Counted from the stretch's first letter, positions 1 to 8,985 are shown. The stretch: 64,000 nucleotides of DNA from Drancourtella massiliensis (GCF_016900655.1 NZ_JACJKH010000015.1:1-64000), one strand, 5' to 3'. Translations and numbers: made by a program. The notes: generated from the sequence alone by a model not told the origin.

Positions 1-78
1 AGATATTGCTTTTTCTTCAGATAGTTTTTCTTCCTCATGACTACACTCCCATTTCCAAAGAGGATATCTCCCCCTTGT

Positions 79-609
79 TTATCCCTTTCTCATTTCTTTT
101 TGATTTTCTATCGCCATCCCGCAGGGTATCCTCTCTCCCTCCGGAATTCTGCTTCCTTTTATAATTGCTCCACAGTCCAGATGGACACCGTCTTCCAGCA
201 CGCAGTCATGATCGGTCAGGCTTCCGATCGAAAGAATACATACCTTTCCAATCGTCGCTTCCGTATGGACGACCGCTTTAGGAAGAATCACCGTTCCTTC
301 TCCGATCGTTGCCGACGGACTGACATATGCTTCTGGATGAATCAAAACTGGAACTGTAAATCCAAAGCGTTTCGCTCTTGAATACAGTTCCAGTCGTTTT
401 TGATACACCCCCACTGACGGGAATGCATCCTGATATTCTTTTTTAAATACCGGCAGGTCGTTGATTTTCCCAACTGCTCCCGGTTTCAAATCGTCCAGAA
501 AGTCAATCTTGTCATATACCGGATTGCCTTCTGTATCCCGCATAGCTCTGGCTGTTTCAGCTACTACACGACCATGTCCTCCTGCACCTAAAATCAGCAG
601 GTTTTTCAT
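79..609 (-). CDS. NeuD-like sugar O-acyltransferase
   Basis: A 176-residue protein with the N-terminal nucleotide/PglD-type motif GAGGHG (residues 8-13) followed by a left-handed beta-helix of hexapeptide repeats (for example ATIGEGTVI and ATIGKVCIL). This matches the NeuD/PglD family, which acetylates sugars or nucleotide-sugars during capsule, sialic acid or glycan synthesis in the cytoplasm. I chose the ATG at 609 because it has a GGGAGGAGAG ribosome site and starts the glycine-rich motif; the reading frame extends further upstream only into the preceding gene. It overlaps the stop of the NusG-like gene at 606 by 4 bases, so it is translationally coupled and is the first structural gene of a polysaccharide operon that continues off the left edge. 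Family is confident; substrate is unknown. Confidence 0.85.
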   Translation of the reverse strand: MKNLLILGAGGHGRVVAETARAMRDTEGNPVYDKIDFLDDLKPGAVGKINDLPVFKKEYQDAFPSVGVYQKRLELYSRAKRFGFTVPVLIHPEAYVSPSATIGEGTVILPKAVVHTEATIGKVCILSIGSLTDHDCVLEDGVHLDCGAIIKGSRIPEGERIPCGMAIENQKEMRKG

Positions 610-1130
610 TGCTTTCTCTCCTCCCTCGTCCGGATCCCAATCAGTATCTTCCTCTTCTGTCCGAACAGTTCTTTTTCTATCATTACATAGCAAAGACGTA
701 TCTTTTTCTTTACGATATTTCCAACATAATGTTTCAGCGGTCCTTCTGCCGAAAGAATCTTCTTCTCGTCATCCAGCTTTACATCCGACAGCCGGACAAT
801 CTTTTCCTTGTCTCCATCAATCAGATTCTCAAGAAATTCCTGTTCTTCTGATGAAACCGCAAGAAAGATGTCTTCCTCGGCCCGCAGTAATTTCGTAAGT
901 CCGGGGATGTGTTTTAGTTCCCAGTACAGGGCTTCCGGATCTTTTGTTGTGACAAAGAGATACCCCGGAAACATGGTTTCCACATGGCAGATCTTCTGTC
1001 CTTCCAGACACCAGATCCTCTCTCTTCTTATGTAAAAGCAGTCTTCATAGAGATCTCTGTGAAGCTTGCTTTCGATGATCGTTTTCATTTCCTCTTCTTT
1101 TCCGGTCATCACCTGTATCACGTACCACAT
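606..1130 (-). CDS. NusG/LoaP-like antiterminator (third of three)
   Basis: A 174-residue NusG-family protein. The NGN domain begins right at the start (WYVIQVMTGKEEE) and has the signature MFPGYLFV near residue 55; a KOW-type segment (GPLKHYVGNIVKKKIR) lies near the C terminus. It is more divergent than housekeeping NusG and resembles LoaP/UpxY specialised paralogues, which bind RNA polymerase and let it read through terminators in long polysaccharide or metabolite operons. It lies directly upstream of, and overlaps, the NeuD-like gene, and follows two other NusG-like genes. Operon-specific antitermination is inferred from family and context. Confidence 0.85.
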   Translation of the reverse strand: MWYVIQVMTGKEEEMKTIIESKLHRDLYEDCFYIRRERIWCLEGQKICHVETMFPGYLFVTTKDPEALYWELKHIPGLTKLLRAEEDIFLAVSSEEQEFLENLIDGDKEKIVRLSDVKLDDEKKILSAEGPLKHYVGNIVKKKIRLCYVMIEKELFGQKRKILIGIRTREERKQ

Positions 1131-1223
1131 AGTCCCTCCTGAAAAAGGGCGTGCTTCGCCATTTCACGGCCTGCGCCCCGAACTCATTCCCTTTTCTTAC
1201 GGCAGTTCTTTTCCCGGCAGTCT

Positions 1224-1793
1224 TTACTGTCGTGAAAATGTTTGCTGCTGTATTTTTCTATCATTCTGCCAGATCTGATCCCCTGGAAGGCGGATTCCAA
1301 ACAGAATCGTTTCCTGTCTTCCAAAAAGTCCTACTTCTGCCAGTACATAACGTTTTCTCAGACGTTTCCTGACAATCTGCCCGGAATATGGTTTGAGAAT
1401 TCCACCGACCCGGATCAGATTTCCCTCGTCATCCGCTTCGACTTCCGATAGTCCCATTGGAACATCCAGCCGTTTTCCACAGACTTGTTGAAGAAAGTGC
1501 AGATCTTCCTCTTCAATCCGGACTGGACATTCTTTTCCTCCGACAGGCTGTGGGTATTCTCTCGATCTTTCCAGAACTTCTGCCAGTTCTCCCATCTGAT
1601 CTGTTTTTACAAAAATAAATCCCGGAAACATCAGTTCCGTATCCAGAATCAGCTTTCCATCTGCCCGGAACAGTTTTTGCTTTTTCAATACGCTGCAGAC
1701 ATCCCACAGTGCAGGATCTACTGTCTGGCGTAACAGCTCTGCCGCTGCTTCTTCTTTTCCGGGTACAGTCCTGAGTGCATACCAGTTTTCCAT
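1224..1793 (-). CDS. NusG/LoaP-like antiterminator (second of three)
   Basis: A 189-residue NusG paralogue: NGN domain from residue 2 (NWYALRTVPGKEEAA), signature MFPGFIFVKT, and a C-terminal KOW segment (GGILKPYSGQIVRKRL). The frame also has a GTG nine bases upstream, but the ATG at 1793 sits about 8 bases after GAGAGG and puts WY at the usual place, so I use it. It starts 12 bases after the first NusG-like gene ends and is followed by a 93-base gap before the third. The three proteins are clearly different in sequence, so this is not a recent duplication. Role in antitermination of the polysaccharide operon is inferred. Confidence 0.82.
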   Translation of the reverse strand: MENWYALRTVPGKEEAAAELLRQTVDPALWDVCSVLKKQKLFRADGKLILDTELMFPGFIFVKTDQMGELAEVLERSREYPQPVGGKECPVRIEEEDLHFLQQVCGKRLDVPMGLSEVEADDEGNLIRVGGILKPYSGQIVRKRLRKRYVLAEVGLFGRQETILFGIRLPGDQIWQNDRKIQQQTFSRQ

Positions 1794-1805
1794 GCTCCAC
1801 ACCTC

Positions 1806-2267
1806 TCAGCTTTTTGACGTAATCTCAAGACCGGTCCAGAATCCTTCATTCTGCCAGAGTTCTGACGGTCCTTCGATTTTTGCAAGACGCCGATGCCGGT
1901 CAATTTTCCTGATTCTTGCTTCGTTTCCAACAAGAGGGCCTTCTGTCACTATCGTCACACCGTCCCGGATAATGCCTCTGGACATGGGAACAAAATGATC
2001 CGCTCCACCAAGTCTGCGCAGAAATGCTTCTGTCTCTTCATCCACCGGAACTGCTTCCTGATCCCTTGGAACGCAGTCTGTTTCACTTTCCAGAAAGAAC
2101 ATGCCCGGAAACAGCGGTGCATGGAGAGAATGCCAGCTTCCCTCATACCGTTTCATCCGCTCAAAGGTAAACAGAAAGGCTTGTGCCCTGGCAGTGGAAT
2201 CCTGCTGTTTCCAGTTCTGTACGGCCTCTGCTTCCTGTCCCTTTCCGCAATGCAGCATATACCAGAT
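1806..2267 (-). CDS. NusG/LoaP-like antiterminator (first of three), possible ATC start
   Basis: Most divergent of three tandem NusG-like proteins (about 153 residues). It keeps the NGN opening WYMLHCGKGQEAEAV, the LFPGMFFLES signature and a KOW-like end (GPLVGNEARIRKIDRHRR). The open frame extends upstream to 2456 but that part looks non-coding. The codon that aligns with the NusG initiator methionine is ATC at 2267, placed 8 bases after GGGGG, an ideal ribosome site. The nearest in-frame ATG (2258) is inside the conserved WYM motif and 17 bases from the ribosome site. So translation either begins at a rare ATC or at a poorly served internal ATG. First gene of the polysaccharide operon. Confidence 0.7.
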   Translation of the reverse strand: MWYMLHCGKGQEAEAVQNWKQQDSTARAQAFLFTFERMKRYEGSWHSLHAPLFPGMFFLESETDCVPRDQEAVPVDEETEAFLRRLGGADHFVPMSRGIIRDGVTIVTEGPLVGNEARIRKIDRHRRLAKIEGPSELWQNEGFWTGLEITSKS

Positions 2268-2561
2268 GGCTGCTTCCCCCTTTTCGTAAAGTTTTTTACT
2301 CTGCGAAAGGGCAGAGGCCGTATGGAGACACCGCCTGTTTTTTTGGAGGAGACTCTGTCTGACGTTTTTTATTGACGGGAAATGAAAAGACTTGGAAATA
2401 GAAAAATAATCATGAATTTCTTGTTTGATCACGGGAAACAAATACTGGACAGACAAGGATTTTGACGGGGAATAGATCTTTATTATGTTTGAAATTTGTA
2501 AAGGACAGCATTGTGGACAGATAAAATCAACTGTTTTCTGCCTTCGCAGTAGATAATCTCG

Positions 2562-2589
2562 TTGCTTTTTTTACTTATTGTGCTATAAT
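2562..2589 (+). promoter_or_regulatory. Sigma-A-type promoter facing away from the operon
   Basis: TTGCTT (2562-2567), 16-base spacer, extended -10 TGCTATAAT (TATAAT at 2584-2589). It points rightwards, where there is no plus-strand gene, only two hairpins and then the 3' end of the ATPase operon. On the minus strand between here and the first NusG-like gene I find no comparably good promoter. The 2268-2750 stretch is otherwise empty of genes. Confidence 0.55.
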
Positions 2590-2646
2590 AATTGAGGGTA
2601 ACAGAAGAAAATATTATCTCTATTTATAATGAAATAAAAAATATTT

Positions 2647-2668
2647 CACAGAGTAAAAAACTCTGTGA
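2647..2668. terminator. Hairpin, possible bidirectional terminator
   Basis: TCACAGAGT, a 4-base A loop region, and ACTCTGTGA form a perfect 9-bp stem. On the minus strand it is followed by an AT-rich tract with a run of T; on the plus strand by ATTTT. It would stop transcription from the 2562-2589 promoter or read-through from the ATPase operon. Confidence 0.5.
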
Positions 2669-2681
2669 ATTTTCCCATTAG

Positions 2682-2736
2682 AAAAGTACTGCTGTCCTGT
2701 AATGATATCTGATCATTCATGGACAGCAGTACTTTT
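2682..2736 (-). terminator. Terminator of the mgtA-like operon
   Basis: AAAAGTACTGCTGTCC and its exact complement form a 16-bp stem around a 23-base loop, 15 bases beyond the stop of the small membrane protein gene. The long A/T-flanked stem fits an intrinsic terminator usable in both directions. Confidence 0.6.
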
Positions 2737-2750
2737 CCTGTTTACAATTA

Positions 2751-2912
2751 TCACTTTTCACTTCCATCTTTTTTTGGTTTCATCCCCCAGAATACAAGAT
2801 TCATTGCCAGTACAATCAGAAGAACTGCAGATATAGATACCCAGAATCCCATATCCACTCCAAACAGACTGGTAGTTCCAAATAGTTTTATCCAGATTGT
2901 TGACCATTTCAT
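2751..2912 (-). CDS. Small membrane protein following the MgtA-like ATPase
   Basis: A 53-residue protein starting MKWSTIWIKLFG, with one hydrophobic segment at about residues 22-43 (VSISAVLLIVLAMNLVFWG) and a lysine-rich tail (KPKKDGSEK), so a single-span membrane peptide with a charged C terminus. The ATG at 2912 is preceded by AAGGAGG at 9 bases. It begins 14 bases after the MgtA-like ATPase gene stops and ends the operon. Known P-type and Kdp ATPases often have such small partners (KdpF, MgtR), so a regulatory or stabilising role for the ATPase is plausible, but I do not recognise the family. Confidence 0.7.
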   Translation of the reverse strand: MKWSTIWIKLFGTTSLFGVDMGFWVSISAVLLIVLAMNLVFWGMKPKKDGSEK

Positions 2913-2926
2913 TGTTCGCGCCCTCC

Positions 2927-5641
2927 TTATAATAATTCTCCATAATGCCTTACATATGCTTTTTTCAGACTGGTAGCCAGTGCCATATAAAGCAGAATAC
3001 ACGGGATCAGAAAAGCAAAATAGCTTAATGGCAGAGGTGCAAATCCAAGTATTGTGCCAAGCGGGGTAAACGGAATCAGGGTAAGCACGGTTATTCCTGC
3101 ACAAGTCAGGAGCGTCAAAGGTGCAGACGCATGGCTCTGCACAAAAGGCAGTTTTGGTGTGCGGATCATATGGATAACCAGTGTCTGGCTCCACATGGAT
3201 TCTATGAACCATCCCGCCTGAAACATGGCTGTATACATGGACTGCAGCCGGATAAGTTCTTCCCCCTGAAAATGTGACGGCAGATCATTATAAAGAATGC
3301 CTCCCGAGACGAAGACCGGGCAGAACATAAAATACAGGAAAATGTAAGTTAGAAAATCAAAAACAGAACTTGTAGGACCAATCCAAATCATAAAGTTTCC
3401 AACGGACGATGCATCCCATCGCCTTGGTTCAAGCAGAAATTCTTCGTCAACATTGTCCCAGGGAATTGCCGTGCATGAAAGGTCGTAAATCAGATTCAGA
3501 AAAATCAGCTGTACACTCATCATTGGCAGAAACGGAAGCAATGCTGATGCCGCCAGTACTGAAAACATGTTCCCGAAATTGGAGGAAGCGGTCATTTTAA
3601 TATATTTAAGCATGTTGGCATAGGTTTTTCTTCCTTCAATAATGCCTTCTTCCAATACCATCAGATCTTTTTCCAGAAGAATAATATCTGCGGATTCCTT
3701 TGCAACATCAACAGCGGTATCCACCGAAATTCCGATATCCGCCGCCTTCATTGCGGCTGCATCGTTGACGCCGTCTCCCATAAATCCTACCGTATGGCCT
3801 TTTTCGCGCAGTACCCTGACTACCCTGACTTTCTGCTCCGGTGTCAGCTTTGCGAATACATCTGTGTATTCAGCCTCTTCCGCCAGTTTTTCATCAGTCA
3901 TAGTTTCCAGATCTGTTCCTAAAAGCATTCCCCGGACTTTCAGTCCTACCTGTCTGCATATTGTGCGTGTTACTTTCTCGTTGTCACCTGTCAGTATTTT
4001 TGTGGCAACCCCGTACCGTTTTAGTGCCTGAATCGCTTCCATCGTAGACTCTTTCGGCGGATCCAGGAAGGCCAGATACCCCATCATGACCATATCGCAT
4101 TCGTCCTGTGCCCCAAAAACTCCAACCGGAGACGGATTGCTTTTCTGAGAAACCACCAGAACACGAAATCCTTTTTCATTTAATCCATCTACCGTGTTTA
4201 TTATTTTCTCCCTGATTTCTCCTGTCAGCGGCACTACTTCTCCGTCATATTCTGCATAAGCACAGATGGAAAGCATTTCTTCCACTGCTCCTTTAGTTAC
4301 CATCTGTATTTTCCCGTTTTTGTCCTGTACCAGCGTAGATAACCTTCGTCTTGTAAAATCAAACGGGATTTCATCTACTTTAATATAGTTTTCAGACAAA
4401 TCTGTCAGCTGCGGATTTTCTGCCTCTCCCTGCTCGGTTTTATGGATAATCGCCAGATCCATCAGATTTTTATACCCTGTCTGAAAATAACTGTTCAGAT
4501 ATGCGTGCCGCAATACGCGCATGTCTTCTTTTCCGCTGACATTCAGGTGATATTCCAGCACGACTTTATCCTGTGTCAATGTTCCGGTTTTATCTGTACA
4601 AAGGATGTCCACAGCGCCGAAATTCTGAATCGAATTCAGGTTTTTAACAATGGTTTTCTTTTTGCTCATGGAGACTGCTCCTTTGGCAAGACATGTCGTT
4701 ACAATCATCGGAAGCATTTCCGGTGTCAGCCCGACTGCAATGGAAATCCCGAAAAGGAAAGCTTCCAGCCAGTCCCCTTTTGTAACTCCGTTAAAAATAA
4801 AGACAAGCGGAACCATAATGAGCATGAATCGGATCAAGACCCACGAAACTGCATTTACGCCTTTCGTAAAGCTTGTCTCGGCCGGCTCTTCGGCCATGGA
4901 AGCCGCCATGGATCCAAACAGCGTATGGTCCCCGGTACAGATCACAACCGCGGTTCCGCTTCCTGACACTACATTGCTTCCCATAAATGCTATATTACTG
5001 TACTCTGTGACTGCGGTTTCTCCAGCCTGAACTGCGGCTGCCAGCTTTTCAACCGGCTCACTTTCTCCGGTCAGTCCGGACTGGCTGACAAAAAGATCTT
5101 TTGCGTCAAGTATCCGGACATCTGCCGGAACCATGTCTCCTACTGATAAATGTACGATATCTCCCACTACAAGATCGTCCATCGGTATTTCTTCTGTTCC
5201 GTTTTCTTTTCGTGTCACCGTACAGGTAGTTGTAATCATTTCCAGAAGTTTTTCTGCTGCATTCCCGCTTCTTGATTCCTGTACAAACCGGAGTGTGCCT
5301 GATACAGCTACCATAACAAGAATGATAGCGACAGTAAGGCAGTCAAAATCCTCCGGAGTATGGCCAAGTATGGAAAAATACGGCAGTATCATGTCCGTCA
5401 CCGTGGATACGGCCGCAAGACAGAGCAAAATTGCGGTAAACGGGTTGATGAATGCCCCGGCCATCCGTTTCAGCAATGATTTTTTCTTTTCATGAGTGAC
5501 TTTATTTGTTCCATAGCGTGAACGGTTTTCCATGACCGTTTCCGGATCAAGCCCGCGCAGGCTTGTATTCAGTTCTTTCATAATAACTTTTACCGGGCCC
5601 TCCGCAGCTGTCCGGACAGTCAGTTTTCTTTCTTTGAGCAT
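2927..5641 (-). CDS. mgtA: MgtA-type P-type ATPase (magnesium import)
   Basis: A 904-residue P-type ATPase of the P3B (MgtA/MgtB) class, which imports Mg2+ into the cytoplasm using ATP. Visible motifs: TGES (residues 181-184, actuator), PEML in membrane helix 4 (near 297), phosphorylation motif DKTGTLT with Asp340, and hinge GDGVND near residue 640, then the C-terminal membrane helices. Length is typical of MgtA. ATG at 5641 has AAGGAGAT. The gene has its own promoter with a direct-repeat operator (5697-5751) shared with the second ATPase gene, and is followed by a small membrane protein. Class is confident; the exact ion is inferred. Confidence 0.88.
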   Translation of the reverse strand: MLKERKLTVRTAAEGPVKVIMKELNTSLRGLDPETVMENRSRYGTNKVTHEKKKSLLKRMAGAFINPFTAILLCLAAVSTVTDMILPYFSILGHTPEDFDCLTVAIILVMVAVSGTLRFVQESRSGNAAEKLLEMITTTCTVTRKENGTEEIPMDDLVVGDIVHLSVGDMVPADVRILDAKDLFVSQSGLTGESEPVEKLAAAVQAGETAVTEYSNIAFMGSNVVSGSGTAVVICTGDHTLFGSMAASMAEEPAETSFTKGVNAVSWVLIRFMLIMVPLVFIFNGVTKGDWLEAFLFGISIAVGLTPEMLPMIVTTCLAKGAVSMSKKKTIVKNLNSIQNFGAVDILCTDKTGTLTQDKVVLEYHLNVSGKEDMRVLRHAYLNSYFQTGYKNLMDLAIIHKTEQGEAENPQLTDLSENYIKVDEIPFDFTRRRLSTLVQDKNGKIQMVTKGAVEEMLSICAYAEYDGEVVPLTGEIREKIINTVDGLNEKGFRVLVVSQKSNPSPVGVFGAQDECDMVMMGYLAFLDPPKESTMEAIQALKRYGVATKILTGDNEKVTRTICRQVGLKVRGMLLGTDLETMTDEKLAEEAEYTDVFAKLTPEQKVRVVRVLREKGHTVGFMGDGVNDAAAMKAADIGISVDTAVDVAKESADIILLEKDLMVLEEGIIEGRKTYANMLKYIKMTASSNFGNMFSVLAASALLPFLPMMSVQLIFLNLIYDLSCTAIPWDNVDEEFLLEPRRWDASSVGNFMIWIGPTSSVFDFLTYIFLYFMFCPVFVSGGILYNDLPSHFQGEELIRLQSMYTAMFQAGWFIESMWSQTLVIHMIRTPKLPFVQSHASAPLTLLTCAGITVLTLIPFTPLGTILGFAPLPLSYFAFLIPCILLYMALATSLKKAYVRHYGELL

Positions 5642-5696
5642 GTTTTTATCTCCTTCCTTTTCATTTGTTCAACGGCAGATACCTCCTTTCATTTTG

Positions 5697-5751
5697 AGTA
5701 TAGAAAAAACGCAGAAAAAATCACATGGTTAAATCCTTGCGATTTTCTTGC
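5697..5751 (-). promoter_or_regulatory. mgtA promoter with 11-bp direct-repeat operator
   Basis: On the minus strand, GCAAGAAAATC is followed directly by GCAAGGATTTA (5731-5751), two half-sites 11 bases apart as OmpR/PhoB-type regulators bind. A -10 TATACT lies at 5697-5702, 31 bases after GCAAGGA, with no convincing -35, as expected for an activated promoter. The same arrangement precedes the second ATPase gene. Confidence 0.72.
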
Positions 5752-5761
5752 GTTTACAGTA

Positions 5762-5811
5762 AGAAACACCCTTTCCGGCCGAATGATCTTCAGCCGTGAA
5801 AGGGTGTTTCT
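5762..5811 (-). terminator. Hairpin after the winged-helix regulator
   Basis: AGAAACACCCTTTC and its exact complement form a 14-bp stem just 4 bases beyond the stop of the regulator gene. The T-tract is short. It probably separates the ATPase-regulator transcript from the mgtA promoter downstream. Confidence 0.6.
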
Positions 5812-5815
5812 GCAG

Positions 5816-6316
5816 TTATATCCGGTCATTAAATTTATATCCGATTCCCCAGATGGTCAGAATATATTCCGGTGCATCCGGATTTGGCTCGATTTTTTTC
5901 CTCAGTTTCCTTATGAACGCCATGATGTTGCTGTCATCCAGCATATATTCTCCTTCCCACACTGCCTTGTAAATCTGCTCTTTTGTAAATATTTCTCCCC
6001 TGTTGCGGGCCAGAAACCAGAGAATATCAAATTCTTTCGGGGTAAGCGGGATTTCCGCCCCTTCCCGGATGACTTTCCGAAATCTTGGATCAATGGAGAG
6101 TGCGCCGCAGACGAGTAAATGGTTTGACTGTAAAACCGGTGTTTCTGTTTCATCCAGCTCCAGCATAAGAGAATCAACGGCACCATTTAGCAGATCCTCC
6201 AGTCCTTCCTGAAAATCCTGAGCTGCCATTCCTCCTTGCGAGGATATGCGTAACTTTTCATAAATCCATTTTGCAGTGGAGGAATCCAGACTGATTAAAC
6301 CGATTTTCTTTTTCAT
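5816..6316 (-). CDS. Orphan OmpR-type winged-helix regulator
   Basis: A 166-residue protein whose last ~95 residues are an OmpR/PhoB winged-helix domain (LTPKEFDILWFLARNRGEIFTKEQIYKAVW ... IMAFIRKLRKKIEP ... GYKF). The first ~70 residues look like a shrunken receiver (strand-like IGLISLD and SLMLELDE) lacking the phosphoacceptor pocket, and there is no kinase gene nearby. ATG at 6316 has AAAGGAGG. It sits between two MgtA-type ATPase genes, 14 bases after the upstream one, and the shared 11-bp repeats at both ATPase promoters make it their likely activator. How it senses ions is unknown. Confidence 0.8.
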   Translation of the reverse strand: MKKKIGLISLDSSTAKWIYEKLRISSQGGMAAQDFQEGLEDLLNGAVDSLMLELDETETPVLQSNHLLVCGALSIDPRFRKVIREGAEIPLTPKEFDILWFLARNRGEIFTKEQIYKAVWEGEYMLDDSNIMAFIRKLRKKIEPNPDAPEYILTIWGIGYKFNDRI

Positions 6317-6330
6317 TCTGCTTCCTCCTT

Positions 6331-8985
6331 TTAAAATAATTCTTTATATTTGCGGACATAAATCCCTTTGGCAACAGTTACAACAAAAAGATATAAAATC
6401 ACAACCCCGACCAGAAAGCCAAAATAGGAAACCGGCATCGCCATCATTCCAATTATCTTTCCAAGCGGTGTGAAAGTTAAAACAGTAAAGAAGAGAATTC
6501 CAACTGTTGTAACGAACATCACCGGGCCGGAAGGCCTGCTCTGCAGCATCGGTATTCTTCTTGTCCGGAGCAGATGAAGAATCAGCACCTGAGTCCACAT
6601 GGATTCCAGAAACCATCCGGTCTGGAAAAGCATAATAAACTGTGTCTGTGCCGCAGTTTCCGTAAGCTGCGCAAATTCTCCCCCGCACAGGGCCGGACAA
6701 AAAATGAAATACAGGAACAAAAATGTAATCACATCAAAGAAGGAACTGACCGGGCCGAAAAATTTCATAAATCGTCCCAGCGTCCGTCCTGACCATTCCA
6801 GTGGCCTGGAGCATGCATCCTGGTCGACGTGATCCCATGGAAGGACAAGGCACAGTGTATCATACAGCAGATTCAGCAAAAGGAGCTGCACAGATGTAAT
6901 CGGCAGAAACGGAAGTACAACGCTTGCAATTACTATTGAAAAAATATTTCCGAAATTGGATGAGGCTGTAATCCGTATGTATTTGGTCATATTGGAAAAG
7001 GCTTTTCTTCCTTCCAGTATCCCTTCCTCCAGCACGTTGAGATCCTTTTTCAGAAGAATGACATCCGCGCCTTCTTTTACCGCCTCTGCTGCCGTATCCA
7101 CCGAAATTCCCACATCGGATTCCACCATGGCAGGCAGATCATTCATTCCATCTCCTAAATATCCTACTGTATGCCCGTTTGCCTGCAGTGTTTCAACAAT
7201 CTCCGCTTTCTGTTTTGGAGACAGCTCCGCAAAAACCATTGTGTTCTCAATCTGCATGATCTGTTTTTCTTCACTCATAGCGTCCAGCTCTGCTCCGGTA
7301 AGTATCTGACTTGTGTCAATTCCCAGACGATGACAGACTGATGCCGCAACGCTTTTTTGATCTCCTGTTAATACACGGATTCCGACCTGAAGGGCTTTCA
7401 GCTTCCCGATCGCATCCGCCGCCGTCTTCTTCGGAGCATCAAAAAAGGCAAGATAGCCGATCAGTATCAGGTCTGTTTCATCTTCTTTTGTCAGATTATT
7501 CTTTTTCACAGGCTTGTAGGCTACTGCCAGAACTTTCATCCCGTCTTCGAGTATCTCATCTACAACCGCATGGACATCGGAACTATTTTCGGGTTTCTTT
7601 TCTCTTTTTTCTCCTTTATACTCCACATATCTGCAGCGTCTGCACACTTCTTCAATACTGCCTTTTACAATCAGGAGGTTGTTTTCTTCTCCGCCTACCA
7701 GAATACTTGCGATCTTCCGCTCATAGTCGAACGGAATCTCATCCAGTTTGGCTTTCTGCTCTGCAGCCCTGCCGAGTTGTTCACCAAGCCCCGGCATTTC
7801 TCTGTATTTCAAAACCGCCGTGTCAAGGTGATTCCGGACTCCTGTATGATAAAGGCTGTTCAGATAGGAAAGTTCCAGTACCCGTTCACTTTCATTCCCA
7901 AGGATATCCATATAGTATTCCAGCAAAATTATATCTCCCGTCAACGTTCCGGTTTTATCGACGCAAAGTACGTCCATGCTTCCAAAGCCCTGCATGGCAT
8001 TAATGTTTTTTACTACTGTCTGCTTTTTCCCCATAGAAGCACTCCCTTTTGCAAGGCAGGCATTAATAACCATGGGAAGCATTTCCGGGGTAAGACCTAC
8101 TGCTACGGACAGAGCGAACAGAAATGCAGCCGCCCAGTTTCCTTTTGTAAGGCCGCATGCAACAAATACAATTGGAATGAGGACTCCCATAAACCGAAGC
8201 AGTACCCGGGCAATAGAAGCAGCTCCCTGGTCAAACTTGTTTTTCCGCTGCGATATCATTCCCGAAAAGCCGCCGTACACTGTATCCGGCCCGACAGCCA
8301 GCACAATCCCTTCTCCGGATCCGCCCATTACCGCCGAGCCCATCCATGCAATATTTTTATAATCGCTGTAAGTGCAGCTGTCCTGTATACTGATTTTCCC
8401 CGATGTTTTTTCCAGCACGGCACTTTCTCCTGTAATGACAGACTGTGAAAGAAACAAGTCTGCTGTTTTTGTGAGACGGATGTCTGCCGGAATCCGGTCT
8501 CCGGCGAAAATGCGTACCTGATCTCCAACTGTCAGCTCGGAGGATGAAAGTTCTGTCCATTTTCCTTCTCTAAGCACAGTCACGGTAGAATGCAGAAGGC
8601 TGACCAGGTGATCCGCCACCTTTTTTGATTTCATTTCCTGAATAAAACGTATCATTCCACTGACAACAAGCATGCAGAAAATAATCGGTGAAGCTGTCAC
8701 ATTGCGGCTGAAGCTTTCGACCTGCAGCATATCTGTAATAAACGATACTACTGCAAGTGCCAGCAGTACCGTTGTAAACGGATTGATAAACGCCCTGCGC
8801 AGGCGGTAGAATATCGTGTCGGACGCGCGGCCGGAAATCAGGTTGCTTCCGTACTTTTCTCTGCTTTTCTCTGCCTGCCTTTCCGTATAACCTGTGTCCT
8901 TGATGTTCAGATCACAATAAAGCACTTCTTTTTCCTGTTGTGCGTAATACATTACTCTTTTATGGATCGAACCGCCATGCTTCAT
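6331..8985 (-). CDS. Second MgtA-type P-type ATPase
   Basis: An 884-residue P3B-class ATPase paralogous to the 2927-5641 protein. Motifs: TGES (185-188), PEML in helix 4 (300-303), DKTGTLT with Asp343, and a variant hinge GDGMND instead of GDGVND. The C-terminal membrane part is similar to its paralogue (LPITSVQLLLLNLLYD against [16 protein letters not shown]). It begins with a strong AGGAGGTG site at 8985 and is followed by the winged-helix regulator gene 14 bases later, so they share a transcript. Likely imports Mg2+ or a related divalent cation; having two ATPases suggests different affinities or conditions. Confidence 0.83.
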   Translation of the reverse strand: MKHGGSIHKRVMYYAQQEKEVLYCDLNIKDTGYTERQAEKSREKYGSNLISGRASDTIFYRLRRAFINPFTTVLLALAVVSFITDMLQVESFSRNVTASPIIFCMLVVSGMIRFIQEMKSKKVADHLVSLLHSTVTVLREGKWTELSSSELTVGDQVRIFAGDRIPADIRLTKTADLFLSQSVITGESAVLEKTSGKISIQDSCTYSDYKNIAWMGSAVMGGSGEGIVLAVGPDTVYGGFSGMISQRKNKFDQGAASIARVLLRFMGVLIPIVFVACGLTKGNWAAAFLFALSVAVGLTPEMLPMVINACLAKGSASMGKKQTVVKNINAMQGFGSMDVLCVDKTGTLTGDIILLEYYMDILGNESERVLELSYLNSLYHTGVRNHLDTAVLKYREMPGLGEQLGRAAEQKAKLDEIPFDYERKIASILVGGEENNLLIVKGSIEEVCRRCRYVEYKGEKREKKPENSSDVHAVVDEILEDGMKVLAVAYKPVKKNNLTKEDETDLILIGYLAFFDAPKKTAADAIGKLKALQVGIRVLTGDQKSVAASVCHRLGIDTSQILTGAELDAMSEEKQIMQIENTMVFAELSPKQKAEIVETLQANGHTVGYLGDGMNDLPAMVESDVGISVDTAAEAVKEGADVILLKKDLNVLEEGILEGRKAFSNMTKYIRITASSNFGNIFSIVIASVVLPFLPITSVQLLLLNLLYDTLCLVLPWDHVDQDACSRPLEWSGRTLGRFMKFFGPVSSFFDVITFLFLYFIFCPALCGGEFAQLTETAAQTQFIMLFQTGWFLESMWTQVLILHLLRTRRIPMLQSRPSGPVMFVTTVGILFFTVLTFTPLGKIIGMMAMPVSYFGFLVGVVILYLFVVTVAKGIYVRKYKELF

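Larger units (their letters stand above)
2499..2701. repeat. Inverted repeat pair flanking a promoter
   Basis: TAAAGGACAGCA at 2499-2510 and TGCTGTCCTGTA at 2690-2701 are inverted copies matching at 11 of 12 bases. They bound about 180 bases that contain a good promoter. The right arm is also one arm of the 2682-2736 hairpin, so part of the match could be coincidental. The layout resembles invertible promoters that control polysaccharide operons in gut bacteria, but no recombinase gene is visible in the window. Confidence 0.4.

Noticed and set aside
2268-2456. Upstream extension of the first NusG-like frame
   Set aside because: The sequence before the WY motif does not resemble any NusG N terminus and contains a likely leader; a strong ribosome site occurs later.
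5642-5815. Mg2+ riboswitch (M-box) upstream of mgtA
   Set aside because: The leader is only about 55 bases after the predicted -10 and lacks the multi-helix M-box core.
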